A stretch of DNA of 64,000 nucleotides from Irineochytrium annulatum (GCA_027600665.1 JADGJL010000005.1:154656-218655), one strand, 5' to 3'. Positions 1 to 9,260 are shown, numbered from the stretch's first letter. Translations and numbers: made by a program. The notes: generated from the letters alone by a model not told the origin.

Positions 1-2
1 TG

Positions 3-332
3 GACCCCCACGCCCGGATTGCTCAGGATGAGATTTTTGGACCCGTGCTTGCATTCATCAAAGCCGAATCTTTCCAGGACGCATTGGATATCGCCAATAA
101 TACCGACTATGGACTGACCGGCGCGGTGATCTCGCGTAATCGTGAACATCTGGAACAGGCAAGACGCGAGTACTTCGCGGGTAATCTGTATTTCAACCGG
201 AAATGTACCGGAGCACTGGTGGGCACGCATCCATTTGGCGGATTTAACATGTCAGGCACGGATTCCAAGGCAGGTGGAAGAGACTATCTGCTGCTGTTTA
301 CACAGGCGAAGCTGGTATCGGAGAAATACTAG
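3..332 (+). CDS. rocA: 1-pyrroline-5-carboxylate dehydrogenase, C-terminal part
   Basis: The gene runs in from the left edge, so only about 109 C-terminal residues are visible. They carry the aldehyde dehydrogenase C-terminal pattern: a DEIFGPV motif near the edge, a [16 protein letters not shown] stretch and a [14 protein letters not shown] tail. The SGTDSKAGG plus FTQAK ending is typical of P5C dehydrogenases of proline and arginine breakdown (RocA/PruA), which oxidise glutamate semialdehyde to glutamate with NAD. The catalytic Cys and NAD-binding domain lie outside the window. The next gene is sigma-54, which in Bacillus subtilis drives the roc operons (known). No clear terminator separates the two, but rpoN has its own promoter-like sequence. 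Family assignment is firm; whether it acts on proline or arginine breakdown is not visible. Confidence 0.85.
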   Translation, partial: DPHARIAQDEIFGPVLAFIKAESFQDALDIANNTDYGLTGAVISRNREHLEQARREYFAGNLYFNRKCTGALVGTHPFGGFNMSGTDSKAGGRDYLLLFTQAKLVSEKY

Positions 333-362
333 ACAGAAACTCATGATCGGACGGAATTCCTA

Positions 363-391
363 TTACAATCGCGTGAATAGTATGCTATTAT
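363..391 (+). promoter_or_regulatory. sigma-A type promoter for rpoN
   Basis: TTACAA at 363-368 and TATTAT at 386-391 are separated by 17 bases. The pair lies about 70 bases before the rpoN start. No other feature explains this AT-rich stretch. Inferred from motif match only. Confidence 0.45.
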
Positions 392-461
392 CCCTGCAAA
401 TCCTTTTGTTCGTATAAAAAACAAATGCTTATTACTCAGCTAGGCATAAGGAGGGAAACGG

Positions 462-1766
462 ATGTTAGGTGTTCAGTTGGTGCAGGAACAACGTATTCGG
501 CTGTCCATCACGCCGGAGATGAAACAATCCTTTCATTTGCTAACCATGTCCGGACAGGATCTGACTCGGTACTTGCTGGATGCGGCAGAGGAAAATCCAG
601 TTCTTGAACTGGAAGAACAAGCTGGGCCCCTTGCCCGAATTCCACGGCGATTGGATCAGCGCAGGTATGATTCCTACGATCCGCTGCTTCAGGTCAGAGG
701 TGCCGAGTCTACATTGGAACAATTGCTGATTGCGCAAATTCGAGTGATGACAATTCCAGAGGAATTGGAAAATACGGCAGTGTATTTGGCAGGATGCGTC
801 AATGATGATGGTTATCTGACCGTTGAACTGGCAGAGGTGCAGGCAGCGCTTGAGCAACCGATGAGCAAAATTGCAGCGGGACTAGAGCTGCTCCAATCGC
901 TGGACCCTGCTGGTGTAGGAGCGCGGAATTTGCAGGAATGTCTGTTGCTCCAGATTAGACGTGATTCATCGGCTGCGCTGTATGCGGAGCGGATGGTGGA
1001 AGCGGGATTGGAAGCACTGGTTCCTTTTCACCCAGGTAGAACAGGGAGTCGATTAGGTATGACTTCACGGGAAGCTCAGGTTGCCTACGACTATATTACA
1101 CGTCTCGACCCCAAGCCCTGCCGATCCATCGGATGTACGGAACGACCACATTACATTATTCCAGATGCCATTGTAGGGTTGCGTAACGGTGAGGCCCATT
1201 TTAGCCTACATGTGTCAGGTAACCCTCGTGTATCGATGAATGAAGCGTGCATCCGCTGGATCAGGGAAGCGGCGCCAGATGAAATCTGGGCTCACCGCGC
1301 CGCAGAAGCGAGGGCGATCATTCGGAGTGTACACCTGCGGCGCAGGACTTTAGTGCGTGTGCTGGCGGCCGTGATGGAAGAGCAAAAGGACTTTTTGGTC
1401 AAAGGCCCATCCGCGTTAAAACCGCTTAATCTGGCTATTATTGCAGAGAAGATTGGCATGCATGAATCAACGGTAAGTCGTGCCGTCAGTGGTAAGTACA
1501 TTCACACGCCATATGGTGTATATGAACTCAGGGCTTTTTTTGCCTCGGGAATCCGTACAGCGTCAGGGAATAAAACATCAGCATCAGTAGTGAAACGAAG
1601 ATTAAAAGAAATCATTCGTACGGAACAGACACAGCGGCCATACTCGGATAGTCACTTGACTACACTGCTTGCCGAAGAGGGGATTGTCATCTCCCGCAGA
1701 ACGGTTGCCAAGTACAGGGAGGAACTTCAGATCTTGCCTTCCCTTGAGCGTAAACGATGGGCTTAA
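462..1766 (+). CDS. rpoN: RNA polymerase sigma-54 factor (SigL/RpoN)
   Basis: The 434-residue protein has all parts of sigma-54. The N-terminal activator-responsive region contains QEQRIRLSITPEMKQSF, followed by an acidic linker and the core-binding region with repeated LDP motifs. The C-terminal DNA-binding part ends in the RpoN box SRRTVAKYR (about residues 411-419), which reads the -24 element. Length matches B. subtilis SigL. The ATG follows a good AAGGAGGG site. It directs core polymerase to -24/-12 promoters that need AAA+ activators. No such activator gene lies in the window. It sits just downstream of a P5C dehydrogenase and upstream of aspartase (convergent), an amino-acid catabolism setting that fits SigL's known role. 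Confidence 0.95.
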   Translation: MLGVQLVQEQRIRLSITPEMKQSFHLLTMSGQDLTRYLLDAAEENPVLELEEQAGPLARIPRRLDQRRYDSYDPLLQVRGAESTLEQLLIAQIRVMTIPEELENTAVYLAGCVNDDGYLTVELAEVQAALEQPMSKIAAGLELLQSLDPAGVGARNLQECLLLQIRRDSSAALYAERMVEAGLEALVPFHPGRTGSRLGMTSREAQVAYDYITRLDPKPCRSIGCTERPHYIIPDAIVGLRNGEAHFSLHVSGNPRVSMNEACIRWIREAAPDEIWAHRAAEARAIIRSVHLRRRTLVRVLAAVMEEQKDFLVKGPSALKPLNLAIIAEKIGMHESTVSRAVSGKYIHTPYGVYELRAFFASGIRTASGNKTSASVVKRRLKEIIRTEQTQRPYSDSHLTTLLAEEGIVISRRTVAKYREELQILPSLERKRWA

Positions 1767-1798
1767 CCAAATAGCTGGTGTCTTACCATGTCTGAACA

Positions 1799-1845
1799 CA
1801 AGAACCCCCGCGAACCGGATGAATGGTCTGCGGGGGTTCTTGTTG
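1799..1845. terminator. bidirectional terminator between rpoN and aspA
   Basis: A 12-bp perfect stem (AAGAACCCCCGC paired with GCGGGGGTTCTT, 1800-1811 and 1830-1841) with a T-rich end lies between two convergent genes and can serve both. Confidence 0.8.
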
Positions 1846-1887
1846 CATGATTGGTGTATCGGTTCCTGCGTTAGATTTTCAGAGTTC

Positions 1888-3321
1888 CTACAAGCGTTCC
1901 ATATTGCGCAGGAAATGTTCTCCGGCAATTCCTGGCGTGGTCATCTGCTCCGGATGAAGAATCTCTTCCAGTTCTTCCGGAGTCAGCAGTCCACGTTCCA
2001 GAATGATCTCTTGCAAGGTAAGTCCGGTTTTGAGCGCTTCCTTCACAATGGAAGCCGCCACATTATAACCTAAGTGTGGGTTCAAAGCCGTAACCACACT
2101 GAAACTTTGTTTCATGATTAATTCGCAGCGCTCACGGTTAGCATCCATCTCTTCAACCGCATAACGTGTGAACACATCAATCCCGTTATTCATGATTTTC
2201 AGTGATTGCAGCAAGTTAAACGCAATGACCGGGCCCATGACATTCAGCTCGAATTGACCAGCTTCACACGCCATGCAGATGGTATGGTCATTCCCCATCA
2301 CCTGGAAGGATACCTGGTTAATCACTTCTGCCATTACCGGATTGACTTTGCCCGGCATAATGGACGATCCTGGCTGACGCGGTGGCAGGAGTAGTTCATT
2401 GAATCCTGCACGCGGACCTGAGGCCATCATGCGAATGTCGTTACAGATCTTGGACAGACTGACTGCACATACCTTCAGTGCCGCTGAAAGTTCCAGATAG
2501 GCATCCGTGTTCTGTGTCGCATCCACGAGATCCTCAGCTGTTTGTAGGGGTAGTCCGGTAACATCAGATAGGTGTTCCGTAACCTTAACGATGTATTCAG
2601 GTTTCGCATTAAGCCCTGTACCTACGGCAGTTGCGCCCATGTTAATCGTAAGCAATCGGCGATTGGCGAATTCCAGACGCTCGATATCCCTGCCGATGAC
2701 ACGGGCATAAGCTCCGAATTCTTGTCCAAGGCGAATAGGCACGGCATCCTGAAGATGGGTACGGCCTACTTTGACAACATCGTTGAACTCTTCTTCTTTT
2801 TTATGGAACGCTTCCTGCAGTCTCTTCATGGTAGCGAGTAACGTCTCGGACAGTTGATATGCCGCAATACGCAGTGCTGTAGGTACCACGTCATTGGTGG
2901 ACTGGGACATGTTAACATGGTTGTTCGGATTGCAGTGGAAGTAGTCTCCCTTGCTTTTGGTTAACAGTTCCAGTCCGCGGTTGGCCAAAATTTCGTTCAT
3001 ATTCATATTCATGGAGGTGCCTGCACCGCCCTGAATGGAGTCTACAATAAAATGATCCAGATGATGGCCTTTCATCATTTCTTCAGCTGCCATGACAATC
3101 ACTTCGCCGATTTTGCTTGGGAGCATTTTCAGTTCCATATTCGTAATTGCCGCTGCTTTTTTCACCGCAGCCAGAGCTGTGATCAGCTCCCGGTGTACCG
3201 GAACGCCGGTAATCGGGAAGTTCTCCACGGCCCGCACCGTCTGAATGCCGTAATAGGCATAAGCCGGAATTTCTTTTTCACCGATAAAATCTTTCTCCGT
3301 CCTTGTGGACATAGTAGACAT
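1888..3321 (-). CDS. aspA: aspartate ammonia-lyase (aspartase)
   Basis: The 477-residue protein belongs to the fumarase/aspartase superfamily. It carries the signature GSSIMPGKVNPVMAEV, with the flexible loop Ser that starts catalysis, and the substrate-site motifs VGRTHLQDA and GGAGTSMNMNMNE. Aspartase converts aspartate to fumarate and ammonia. The choice of aspartase over fumarase rests on overall similarity to AnsB/AspA-type sequences, for example the N-terminal Y-GIQTVRAVENFPI stretch, which is typical of aspartase. The start is set at 3321 because GGAGGC lies eight bases upstream. A Met seven codons earlier has no ribosome site. It is transcribed alone and converges with rpoN. Confidence 0.9.
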   Translation of the reverse strand: MSTMSTRTEKDFIGEKEIPAYAYYGIQTVRAVENFPITGVPVHRELITALAAVKKAAAITNMELKMLPSKIGEVIVMAAEEMMKGHHLDHFIVDSIQGGAGTSMNMNMNEILANRGLELLTKSKGDYFHCNPNNHVNMSQSTNDVVPTALRIAAYQLSETLLATMKRLQEAFHKKEEEFNDVVKVGRTHLQDAVPIRLGQEFGAYARVIGRDIERLEFANRRLLTINMGATAVGTGLNAKPEYIVKVTEHLSDVTGLPLQTAEDLVDATQNTDAYLELSAALKVCAVSLSKICNDIRMMASGPRAGFNELLLPPRQPGSSIMPGKVNPVMAEVINQVSFQVMGNDHTICMACEAGQFELNVMGPVIAFNLLQSLKIMNNGIDVFTRYAVEEMDANRERCELIMKQSFSVVTALNPHLGYNVAASIVKEALKTGLTLQEIILERGLLTPEELEEILHPEQMTTPGIAGEHFLRNMERL

Positions 3322-3414
3322 TTCGTTCGCCTCCAGTGGCATCCAATAAATAGGTCAGCTCCGGCAATGCCGAAGCGCACTCAGTATATCATTTAAGCAA
3401 AATGGATGCCAATC

Positions 3415-3442
3415 TAAATCATTTAGCCTCTTGTGCCGATAA
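3415..3442 (+). promoter_or_regulatory. sigma-D (motility sigma) type promoter
   Basis: TAAA at 3415-3418, a 16-base spacer, then GCCGATAA at 3435-3442 match the sigma-D consensus TAAA-N15-GCCGATAT at all but one base. It lies about 210 bases ahead of a chemoreceptor gene on the same strand, the class of gene sigma-D normally serves. The long leader is the weak point. Confidence 0.5.
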
Positions 3443-3655
3443 TAAATAAAATTAAGGATATTAAATGGAATATTATTCAATTTTATGAGAAAAGGAGGGG
3501 CGGCTAAGCTTGTCTTATATATTATGCGCTTCATGATAGAGAAGTCATGCATGAACGGTAAATATGGGGCGGATAGAACGTTTTCAGTGATGTATATCAC
3601 ATGAAATTTGGTACATGATTGGTAAAATAGGAAAAAAGGACTACGGGGTGTAAAC

Positions 3656-4933
3656 ATGAAATGGACTTTAGGCGCAAAGACAGTCGCAGGTTTGGTACTA
3701 ATCTCAATTATTACGTACGGAACTAGCGGCTTTTTTATATTTTTTGTCAAAGACTGGGTTACGTTAGATATTCCGAATTGGGTATACATATCGATTATCC
3801 TGATCATGGGGGTATGTTGGAACGGAATTCTCGGGTGGTTTGCCTCTCGCTGGCTGACTCGTCCGATTGTTCATCTGTCTCGTGCGGCGCAACAGGTCTC
3901 ATCTGGTGACCTGACAACGGAGATTCCGCAGCGGCGTACACAGGATGAACTTACTGTATTATATGATGCTTTTCGTGTAATGGTCTCTAATCTCAGAAGT
4001 ATTGTGAACGATATTTCGGACAGTACACGAACTACATCACAGAATGCGCAGTCGCTTAGTGAAGCGATTACCCAAGCTGCGGAGCAGATCGAGATGATGT
4101 CAGAAGCGGTGGATCATATTGCGGTAGGTGTAGAAGAGCAGAAGGTTACTTCCCATCAATCCCTGATCACGGCGGATGAGATGCTGAACGATTTCCAGCG
4201 TATGCATAGCCAGTCCATGGACATGACAGAGATGTCCGGTCAGATGGAACGATCGGTGGATCATACGAAACAGACATTCTCATCGCTGATGAAGGGCATG
4301 GACGAGCTGGCTGAGTCGCACAATCGTTCCCGCGACATTATGCTACTATTGGAGAAGGAAGCCTCTGATATCGAGGTAATTACCCAGTCTGTCAAAAATA
4401 TTGCTGAGGAAACAGGATTACTTGCCTTGAATGCTTCCATTGAGGCTGCACGAGCTGGCGAAGAAGGATCTGGTTTTGCAGTCGTGGCGCAGCAGATTCG
4501 TAAGCTGGCAGACGAGAGTAAGGAATCGGTCCATCGGATTAATGAGTTAATTAGTCGTGTGCAGCAGCGAATCAGGGAGACAGCACAACTGTCTCATGAG
4601 CAGCATGGTCTTGTGGTTAATGAATCGGAGCGGACCATCTCTGTGGATCAGACGTTGCATGAACTGACAGGCACGGTGGAAGTATTTATGAAGGGCGCGC
4701 ATGATATCGGTTCCAAGATCGCAGAACAGACTGGCCGCGTGGAGCAAACGCATGGTCATGTGAAGAAGATCCAGGGGAAAGCCGGATCGTTCTCGGATGA
4801 GGCGAGACGAATCATGGATGCCGCACACGAAGAGACAGCCATCATGGAGGAGATTTCTTCCTCGGCTGAAGAACTGAGACAATTAACCGATCGGTTATTG
4901 GACAAAACCAAAGCATTCCGGATGCAGCCTTAA
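3656..4933 (+). CDS. methyl-accepting chemotaxis protein with minimal outside loop
   Basis: The 425-residue protein has two membrane helices (about residues 9-31 and 41-65) joined by a loop of only some ten residues. A HAMP domain ([19 protein letters not shown]) and a full cytoplasmic signalling domain follow, with the conserved hairpin tip ([23 protein letters not shown], residues read in parts). It should couple to CheW/CheA and be methylated by CheR. There is no room for a normal extracellular ligand domain, so it must sense something in or under the membrane, or through a partner. The ribosome site is weak (GGGGTG). A sigma-D-like promoter lies upstream. MCP identity is firm; the signal sensed is unknown. 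Confidence 0.9.
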   Translation: MKWTLGAKTVAGLVLISIITYGTSGFFIFFVKDWVTLDIPNWVYISIILIMGVCWNGILGWFASRWLTRPIVHLSRAAQQVSSGDLTTEIPQRRTQDELTVLYDAFRVMVSNLRSIVNDISDSTRTTSQNAQSLSEAITQAAEQIEMMSEAVDHIAVGVEEQKVTSHQSLITADEMLNDFQRMHSQSMDMTEMSGQMERSVDHTKQTFSSLMKGMDELAESHNRSRDIMLLLEKEASDIEVITQSVKNIAEETGLLALNASIEAARAGEEGSGFAVVAQQIRKLADESKESVHRINELISRVQQRIRETAQLSHEQHGLVVNESERTISVDQTLHELTGTVEVFMKGAHDIGSKIAEQTGRVEQTHGHVKKIQGKAGSFSDEARRIMDAAHEETAIMEEISSSAEELRQLTDRLLDKTKAFRMQP

Positions 4934-5092
4934 GCTGTGTTCGGGATTTTTTTTTGCTTTTTGAGAACAGTTTTGGCATAATAATTTGCTTATTCTGGTT
5001 AAAGCCGAACGTTCTTTCGTGAAAACAGAAATTTGTAAAGATTATTTTATGAAAGATTAACAAATTCGCAACTTGCGGGCGATAAATGAAGA

Positions 5093-5098
5093 TATAAT
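5093..5098 (+). promoter_or_regulatory. -10 element for the secreted protein gene
   Basis: A perfect TATAAT lies 35 bases before the chosen TTG start. The -35 side is poor. Its position excludes the longer reading that would begin at 5073. Confidence 0.4.
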
Positions 5099-5132
5099 AG
5101 GATTATCACAACAGATAAAGGAGCCCAGTATA

Positions 5133-5978
5133 TTGAAAACTTGGACAGGTATCCTGCTGATGATTATTTTGGCGGTAGCTACGATTAGTACAACTTCGGC
5201 TGCCAGAACCATGAATGAATCGCAAAAACAGCTTAATATAGATGATCAATCCAGCCAGACCGCAGCGGTCGAGGCTTCCAATATAGATAAATTGCATGAC
5301 ACGGCGAAGACAACACAGGAAGCAACCCCCGTGAAAGAGGAATACGTTTCGGTAGCTCCAGAGAATGAGAATGTCAGATTATACCCTATGAAAGTTGAGG
5401 GTTCGGGATATATATATAACGGAATGATTTTGGAAGTGGACGGCAAGACAAGAGAATTTAGTGATTGGCAAGGAGAAGGCGGGTCTTACAAACCCGAAGT
5501 GCACGAGCTGGATCTGAATGGAGACGGACAGAAAGAGATCGTTGTTCTGTACACGGAAGGGCATGGAACAGGTATTTATTTGGGACAAGCACGTATCATT
5601 AATCCGGTAACGCTCGAAGAGATGAAGATGCAATCTCTGGATGAGATTACGAAACAGCATGTGAAGTCAAAAGTTACGGTTCGATCAGACCAAGTGGATG
5701 TGGATGTCGCCGTTGATGGCGTTCAAGCAGAACCTTTACGGATCGAGGAAGATACGAGTGGCGGCGTTTATAACAAAGAGTTGGGATTCGGTGGAGTAAC
5801 CTATTACAGTGTGGAGGATGGCCGACTTGTCGTATCAGCAGCAGGATCTTATGGTGCGGCTTTATATGCGGGTGATCTGACATTCGCTTACGCTTATCAA
5901 GATGGTGAGTGGAAGGCGGTAGATTTGAATTACAGCATGGAAGTGTATGAAGAAGAATATTATGAATCCTTTGATTGA
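5133..5978 (+). CDS. secreted or membrane-anchored hypothetical protein with DxNxDG motif
   Basis: The 281-residue product begins with a signal or anchor sequence (KTWTGILLMIILAVATIS) followed by a Ser/Thr/Glu-rich linker. A globular part contains LDLNGDGQKEIVVLY, an EF-hand-like or FG-GAP-like calcium loop as found in VCBS/FG-GAP repeat proteins. The TTG start is chosen because AAAGGAG stands nine bases ahead of it and a TATAAT stands just before that. Similar small secreted proteins are common in Paenibacillus, but no enzymatic motif can be recognised. It is probably a single-gene unit. Function unknown. Confidence 0.65.
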   Translation: MKTWTGILLMIILAVATISTTSAARTMNESQKQLNIDDQSSQTAAVEASNIDKLHDTAKTTQEATPVKEEYVSVAPENENVRLYPMKVEGSGYIYNGMILEVDGKTREFSDWQGEGGSYKPEVHELDLNGDGQKEIVVLYTEGHGTGIYLGQARIINPVTLEEMKMQSLDEITKQHVKSKVTVRSDQVDVDVAVDGVQAEPLRIEEDTSGGVYNKELGFGGVTYYSVEDGRLVVSAAGSYGAALYAGDLTFAYAYQDGEWKAVDLNYSMEVYEEEYYESFD

Positions 5979-6177
5979 TAACATCGTGTTGATAACGTAG
6001 TGCAGCGGGAATTTGGAAGTTCTCGAATGTGAAATTAGTGAGCGTCTGAACAGAATATCCCTTATCTGCGTTTGCAGACAGTGGGAAACAGGGCGAGGCT
6101 GAAAAAAATTGGGACATACTGCCTCGTTTTTGTGCTGCCTACAGATAGGAACTTTGTACTAAAAATGCAGTAAACAA

Positions 6178-6206
6178 TTGACATTATCACTTTAGTGGTT
6201 TAAATG
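6178..6206 (+). promoter_or_regulatory. sigma-A type promoter for the stalk-domain protein
   Basis: TTGACA at 6178-6183, 17 bases, then TAAATG at 6201-6206. It sits 40 bases before the gene start. Confidence 0.5.
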
Positions 6207-6246
6207 TATAAAGGACAAATCATTTTAACGTTCAGGAGGGATTTTG

Positions 6247-6954
6247 ATGAAGAAGAAGGTTGTACTAGGTTTGATGGTAGGCACATTAACGCTTGGGATC
6301 GGGACGGGTGCGCTCGCAGCAACAGGGTTGGAGCAGATTAAAGCCTATCTAAACAGCAAGATTACGCTAAAAATGGATGGTGCCACGGTGACAGCCAAAG
6401 ATGCCAATGGTAAAACGGTGTTGCCTATCACTTACAACGGAACAACTTATTTGCCTGTGCGTGCTGTGGGATCATTGCTTGGGACAGAGATCACGTATGA
6501 CAGTGCAACTTCATCCGTCCTGATTGGCGGAACAAATGGATCTGCGCCCGTAACGAGCGGAAAAGTAACGCTGAGTGCACTTGGAACATCCGTACTGGGA
6601 TCTACCGCTTGGCACACCAAAGATCCTAAGGATACCACATATAAAGGCAAGGATTACAAGGATGTTTATCTGCATAATGATCCTAAGAAACAGGGGGATG
6701 ATATCCAGATTAATACGGATAAAAAGTATTCTTCTCTACACTTGGAACTTGCCGCGCTAACAGGAAATCAGGAGATTCATATCTATGATCAGGATCTCGC
6801 GACACTCAAAAAGTTCAATATCACTCCAGAAAGCGGTATGATGAGTCTGGATGTGGATGTTAAAGGTACAGACGCTGTCTATGTAGAGATTGTATCTGAA
6901 GATCCGGGTTCGGCTCTGTTTGTACCGCTCACAACATCGTATCTGACGAAGTAA
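6247..6954 (+). CDS. secreted copper amine oxidase N-terminal (stalk) domain protein
   Basis: The 235-residue protein starts with a clear signal peptide (KKKVVLGLMVGTLTLGIGTG, cleaved near ALA-AT). A stalk domain follows with the hallmark ITYNGTTYLPVRAVGSLLG and a preceding ITLKMDGATV strand. This domain is widespread in secreted Paenibacillus proteins, where it probably acts as a structural or wall-associated module, not an enzyme. The C-terminal 120 residues hold a beta-rich NPCBM-like region (HTKDPKDTTYKGKDYKDVY, later SALFVPLT), which suggests carbohydrate or surface contact. The ATG at 6247 follows AGGAGGG; an in-frame TTG three bases earlier is less likely. A MITE-like repeat lies just downstream. 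Confidence 0.8.
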   Translation: MKKKVVLGLMVGTLTLGIGTGALAATGLEQIKAYLNSKITLKMDGATVTAKDANGKTVLPITYNGTTYLPVRAVGSLLGTEITYDSATSSVLIGGTNGSAPVTSGKVTLSALGTSVLGSTAWHTKDPKDTTYKGKDYKDVYLHNDPKKQGDDIQINTDKKYSSLHLELAALTGNQEIHIYDQDLATLKKFNITPESGMMSLDVDVKGTDAVYVEIVSEDPGSALFVPLTTSYLTK

Positions 6955-7026
6955 AACACAATCTGCAAGTTTGCCACCTTACAGAAAGGGCAAGGCAAGC
7001 ATACACATAAAAAAACGATGATTCAC

Positions 7027-7190
7027 TAGGGCGTGTCTGAAAACTCCGAAGGACGCAGATTTTGGCGATTTTTCGTTCCAAGCAAGGAGATTTTCCGCAG
7101 GCGTGCCGGGGCACGTCAAGGGAAAGTGAAGCAGCAGGGGGCGAAAAGGCGGTAAAAGATGCACTTCAGTGAGTTTTGAGACACGTCCTA
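7027..7190. repeat. MITE-like inverted-repeat element A (164 bp)
   Basis: The ends are 20-base inverted repeats matching at 18 positions: TAGGGCGTGTCTGAAAACTC at 7027-7046 and the complement of GAGTTTTGAGACACGTCCTA at 7171-7190. The outermost TA on each side could be a duplicated TA target, as left by IS630/mariner-type enzymes. The interior is an imperfect long hairpin and encodes nothing credible. The element sits between two convergent genes. Copy number in the genome cannot be seen here. Confidence 0.65.
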
Positions 7191-7282
7191 GGCAATCCCT
7201 GAACCGTATCCGGTATTCAGAGTTGCCTGGTGAACATCGTTTTTATTTTCGATTCAAGCCGGATTGTACAGCTTAAGCGCGA

Positions 7283-8257
7283 TTAACGAATGACGGTATC
7301 CAGTGGTTTCAGATTCGCTTCAATCTCAGCGCGGCGTCCTTCGAGGAATGGAGGCAGCGCCAATGATTCTCCCAGATGCTCCATTTCTTCGTCTGTATCA
7401 AATCCCGGACCATCGGTTGCAAGCTCGAACAGAATCCCGTTTGCTTCACGGAAATACAGGGAGCGGAAGTAGAAACGATCTACAAAACCGGAGTTAGGGA
7501 ATTGGAAGTTATGAACCCGTTCCACCCATTGTTTCAGTTCTTCTTCATTGTCCACGCGGAATGCAACATGGTGTACGCTGCCACGTCCTGGACGTTCTTG
7601 GGCAAGGTCATTACGTTCCTCAACATGCACCTCGGAGCCGCTACCACCCTCACCGGATTCAAAAACGAGTACATCAGGCTGACCAGGAGTGAAGGCAGGA
7701 TAACTTCCTTTCGCTCTGAAACCAAGCAGTTCGGTCAGAACCGGAGCGGTAAGGGAAGCATCTTTTACCGTAAGATGGATGGGACCAAGACCTATAATGC
7801 CATATTCAGCATGCACAGGGCTCTGATCCCATGGTTTACCTCCAGCAACACCTGCATTGTTTTCATCCGAGACCAGAATCAGACGTTGTCCTTCAAAGTC
7901 TGTGAACGAGAGCGTGGCACGACCACCGCGTTCCACAATCTCTCCATGCGGAACTTCGAATTCGTCAAAACGTTGCTGCCAGTACGTAAGTGCCGCATCA
8001 TTTGGAACGCGCAGTGATGTTGCCGAGATGCTGTTCACACCTTCACGAGTCTGTCCAGCCATCGGAATCTCGAAGAAGGTAAGTTCTGTACCTGGATTGC
8101 CTTTCTCATCGCCATAGAAGAGATGGTAGACGGACACGTCATCCTGGTTGACTGTTTTTTTGATCAGGCGCAGACCCATGACATTGGTGTAGAAACGATA
8201 GTTCTGATCGGCATGTGCTGTTAGCGCGGATACGTGGTGAAGTCCTTTGATTTGCAT
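7283..8257 (-). CDS. ring-cleaving dioxygenase, glyoxalase/VOC family (MhqO/MhqA type)
   Basis: The 324-residue protein contains two vicinal-oxygen-chelate repeats. The first begins KGLHHVSALTAHADQNYRFY and the second IGLGPIHLTVKDASLTAPVL. Metal-ligand His residues appear in LHHVS and SVHHVAF, with a late Glu in ILFELATDGPGF. It is very like the B. subtilis MhqA/MhqO (YkcA/YdfO) proteins, which are induced by hydroquinones and catechol and open aromatic rings (known). The start has a strong AGGAGGA site, and a palindrome just upstream could be the repressor site. It is probably monocistronic. Substrate is inferred from the family. Confidence 0.85.
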   Translation of the reverse strand: MQIKGLHHVSALTAHADQNYRFYTNVMGLRLIKKTVNQDDVSVYHLFYGDEKGNPGTELTFFEIPMAGQTREGVNSISATSLRVPNDAALTYWQQRFDEFEVPHGEIVERGGRATLSFTDFEGQRLILVSDENNAGVAGGKPWDQSPVHAEYGIIGLGPIHLTVKDASLTAPVLTELLGFRAKGSYPAFTPGQPDVLVFESGEGGSGSEVHVEERNDLAQERPGRGSVHHVAFRVDNEEELKQWVERVHNFQFPNSGFVDRFYFRSLYFREANGILFELATDGPGFDTDEEMEHLGESLALPPFLEGRRAEIEANLKPLDTVIR

Positions 8258-8271
8258 AATTATTCCTCCTA

Positions 8272-8283
8272 GTTCAATTGAAC
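8272..8283. promoter_or_regulatory. palindromic operator candidate for the dioxygenase
   Basis: GTTCAATTGAAC is a perfect 12-bp palindrome directly upstream of the ribosome site of the dioxygenase gene. MarR-type MhqR controls related genes in B. subtilis through palindromes. No regulator gene is adjacent here, so the link is inference. Confidence 0.35.
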
Positions 8284-8498
8284 AAATTTTGAGTTTATTT
8301 AAAATGATTTCCGTTTAAGAAAGTTACTAACTTTTCGTTTGGTTCGGTTCTGGATTTATCTTAACATAAAGATATTTAAATTACAATGCTTATTTAGAAT
8401 TCCAACTGGACAGCTCTTTCATTCAATGGCAAAATGAAAAAGTTAACATTAAAGAGAGATAATGTAGCTAAGATGTTCGCAAAGGAGAGAAGAGATGC

Positions 8499-9260
8499 AT
8501 GGCGTATCCACCATGGCTGGACCCTTATGATGCAGAGCCGTTTATCCTGTTCTCCACTTCACATATCGTAACCATTAGCTTAATTGCATTAATTATTATG
8601 CTATTGTTTTTGCTTCGACACCGTCTTCGATCTTGGTCAGAAGGGGCCCGCCGCAAACTGCGGATTGTTCTGGCCTGTATCATGTTTACCTGTGAAATCG
8701 TGCTGCAAATCTGGTATGTGTACGGCGACGTATGGAGCCTGCAGACATCACTGCCACTCGAATTATGCAGTCTGTCTCTGCTATTATCGGCATTGTTACT
8801 ACTGACACGCAGTCGACTGTTACATTCTGCGCTGCTGTTTGCAGGCATTGCTGGAGCCCTTATGGCGATCCTGACTCCTAATCTGGGTTATGCTTATGCG
8901 CATTTTCGATTCATTCAATTTTTCGTCGCTCATGCCTATATCATTCTGGCTTTACTATACATGACCTGGGTGGAGCAGCTGCGACCTAGCTGGAGATCTG
9001 TAGCAGGTTCCATGATATTTGTGAATGTGGCAGCACTCATTGTATACGTTGTAGATGTTTTGCTTGACGCAAATTACATGTTTTTGAGATACAAACCGAG
9101 TACACCCTCAGTGCTTGATATGTTAGGTCCGTATCCCATGTACATCCTTGGGGAAGAGATGCTTGCGCTAGTCTTGTTTTCGCTGATGTACGTCTTGTTC
9201 TTTGCCATTCCAGACCGAATGAAGGATCGTGTGAAAAAGAATAAAAGCTCCGCGATATAG
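8499..9260 (+). CDS. TIGR02206 (YwaF) family integral membrane protein
   Basis: The 253-residue protein has six to seven membrane segments. Family-typical stretches include FSTSHIVTISLIALII near the start, the polar SLPLELCSLSLLLS segment, YAHFRFIQFFVAHAYII, and a PYPMYILGEEMLAL motif late on. It matches the YwaF/TIGR02206 family of Firmicutes, whose function is not established. AAAGGAGAG stands about ten bases before the ATG. A bidirectional terminator follows. The call is confident at family level only. Confidence 0.85.
   Translation: MAYPPWLDPYDAEPFILFSTSHIVTISLIALIIMLLFLLRHRLRSWSEGARRKLRIVLACIMFTCEIVLQIWYVYGDVWSLQTSLPLELCSLSLLLSALLLLTRSRLLHSALLFAGIAGALMAILTPNLGYAYAHFRFIQFFVAHAYIILALLYMTWVEQLRPSWRSVAGSMIFVNVAALIVYVVDVLLDANYMFLRYKPSTPSVLDMLGPYPMYILGEEMLALVLFSLMYVLFFAIPDRMKDRVKKNKSSAI

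Noticed and set aside
3485..3604. 39-codon frame starting MRKGGAAKL before the chemoreceptor
   Set aside because: It has no ribosome site ahead of its ATG. The AAAGGAGGGG nearby lies inside it and points only to a TTG that stops after eight codons.
5073..5132. Earlier ATG start of the secreted DxNxDG protein
   Set aside because: It lies upstream of the TATAAT promoter element. The TTG at 5133 has a proper ribosome site and begins directly with the signal sequence.
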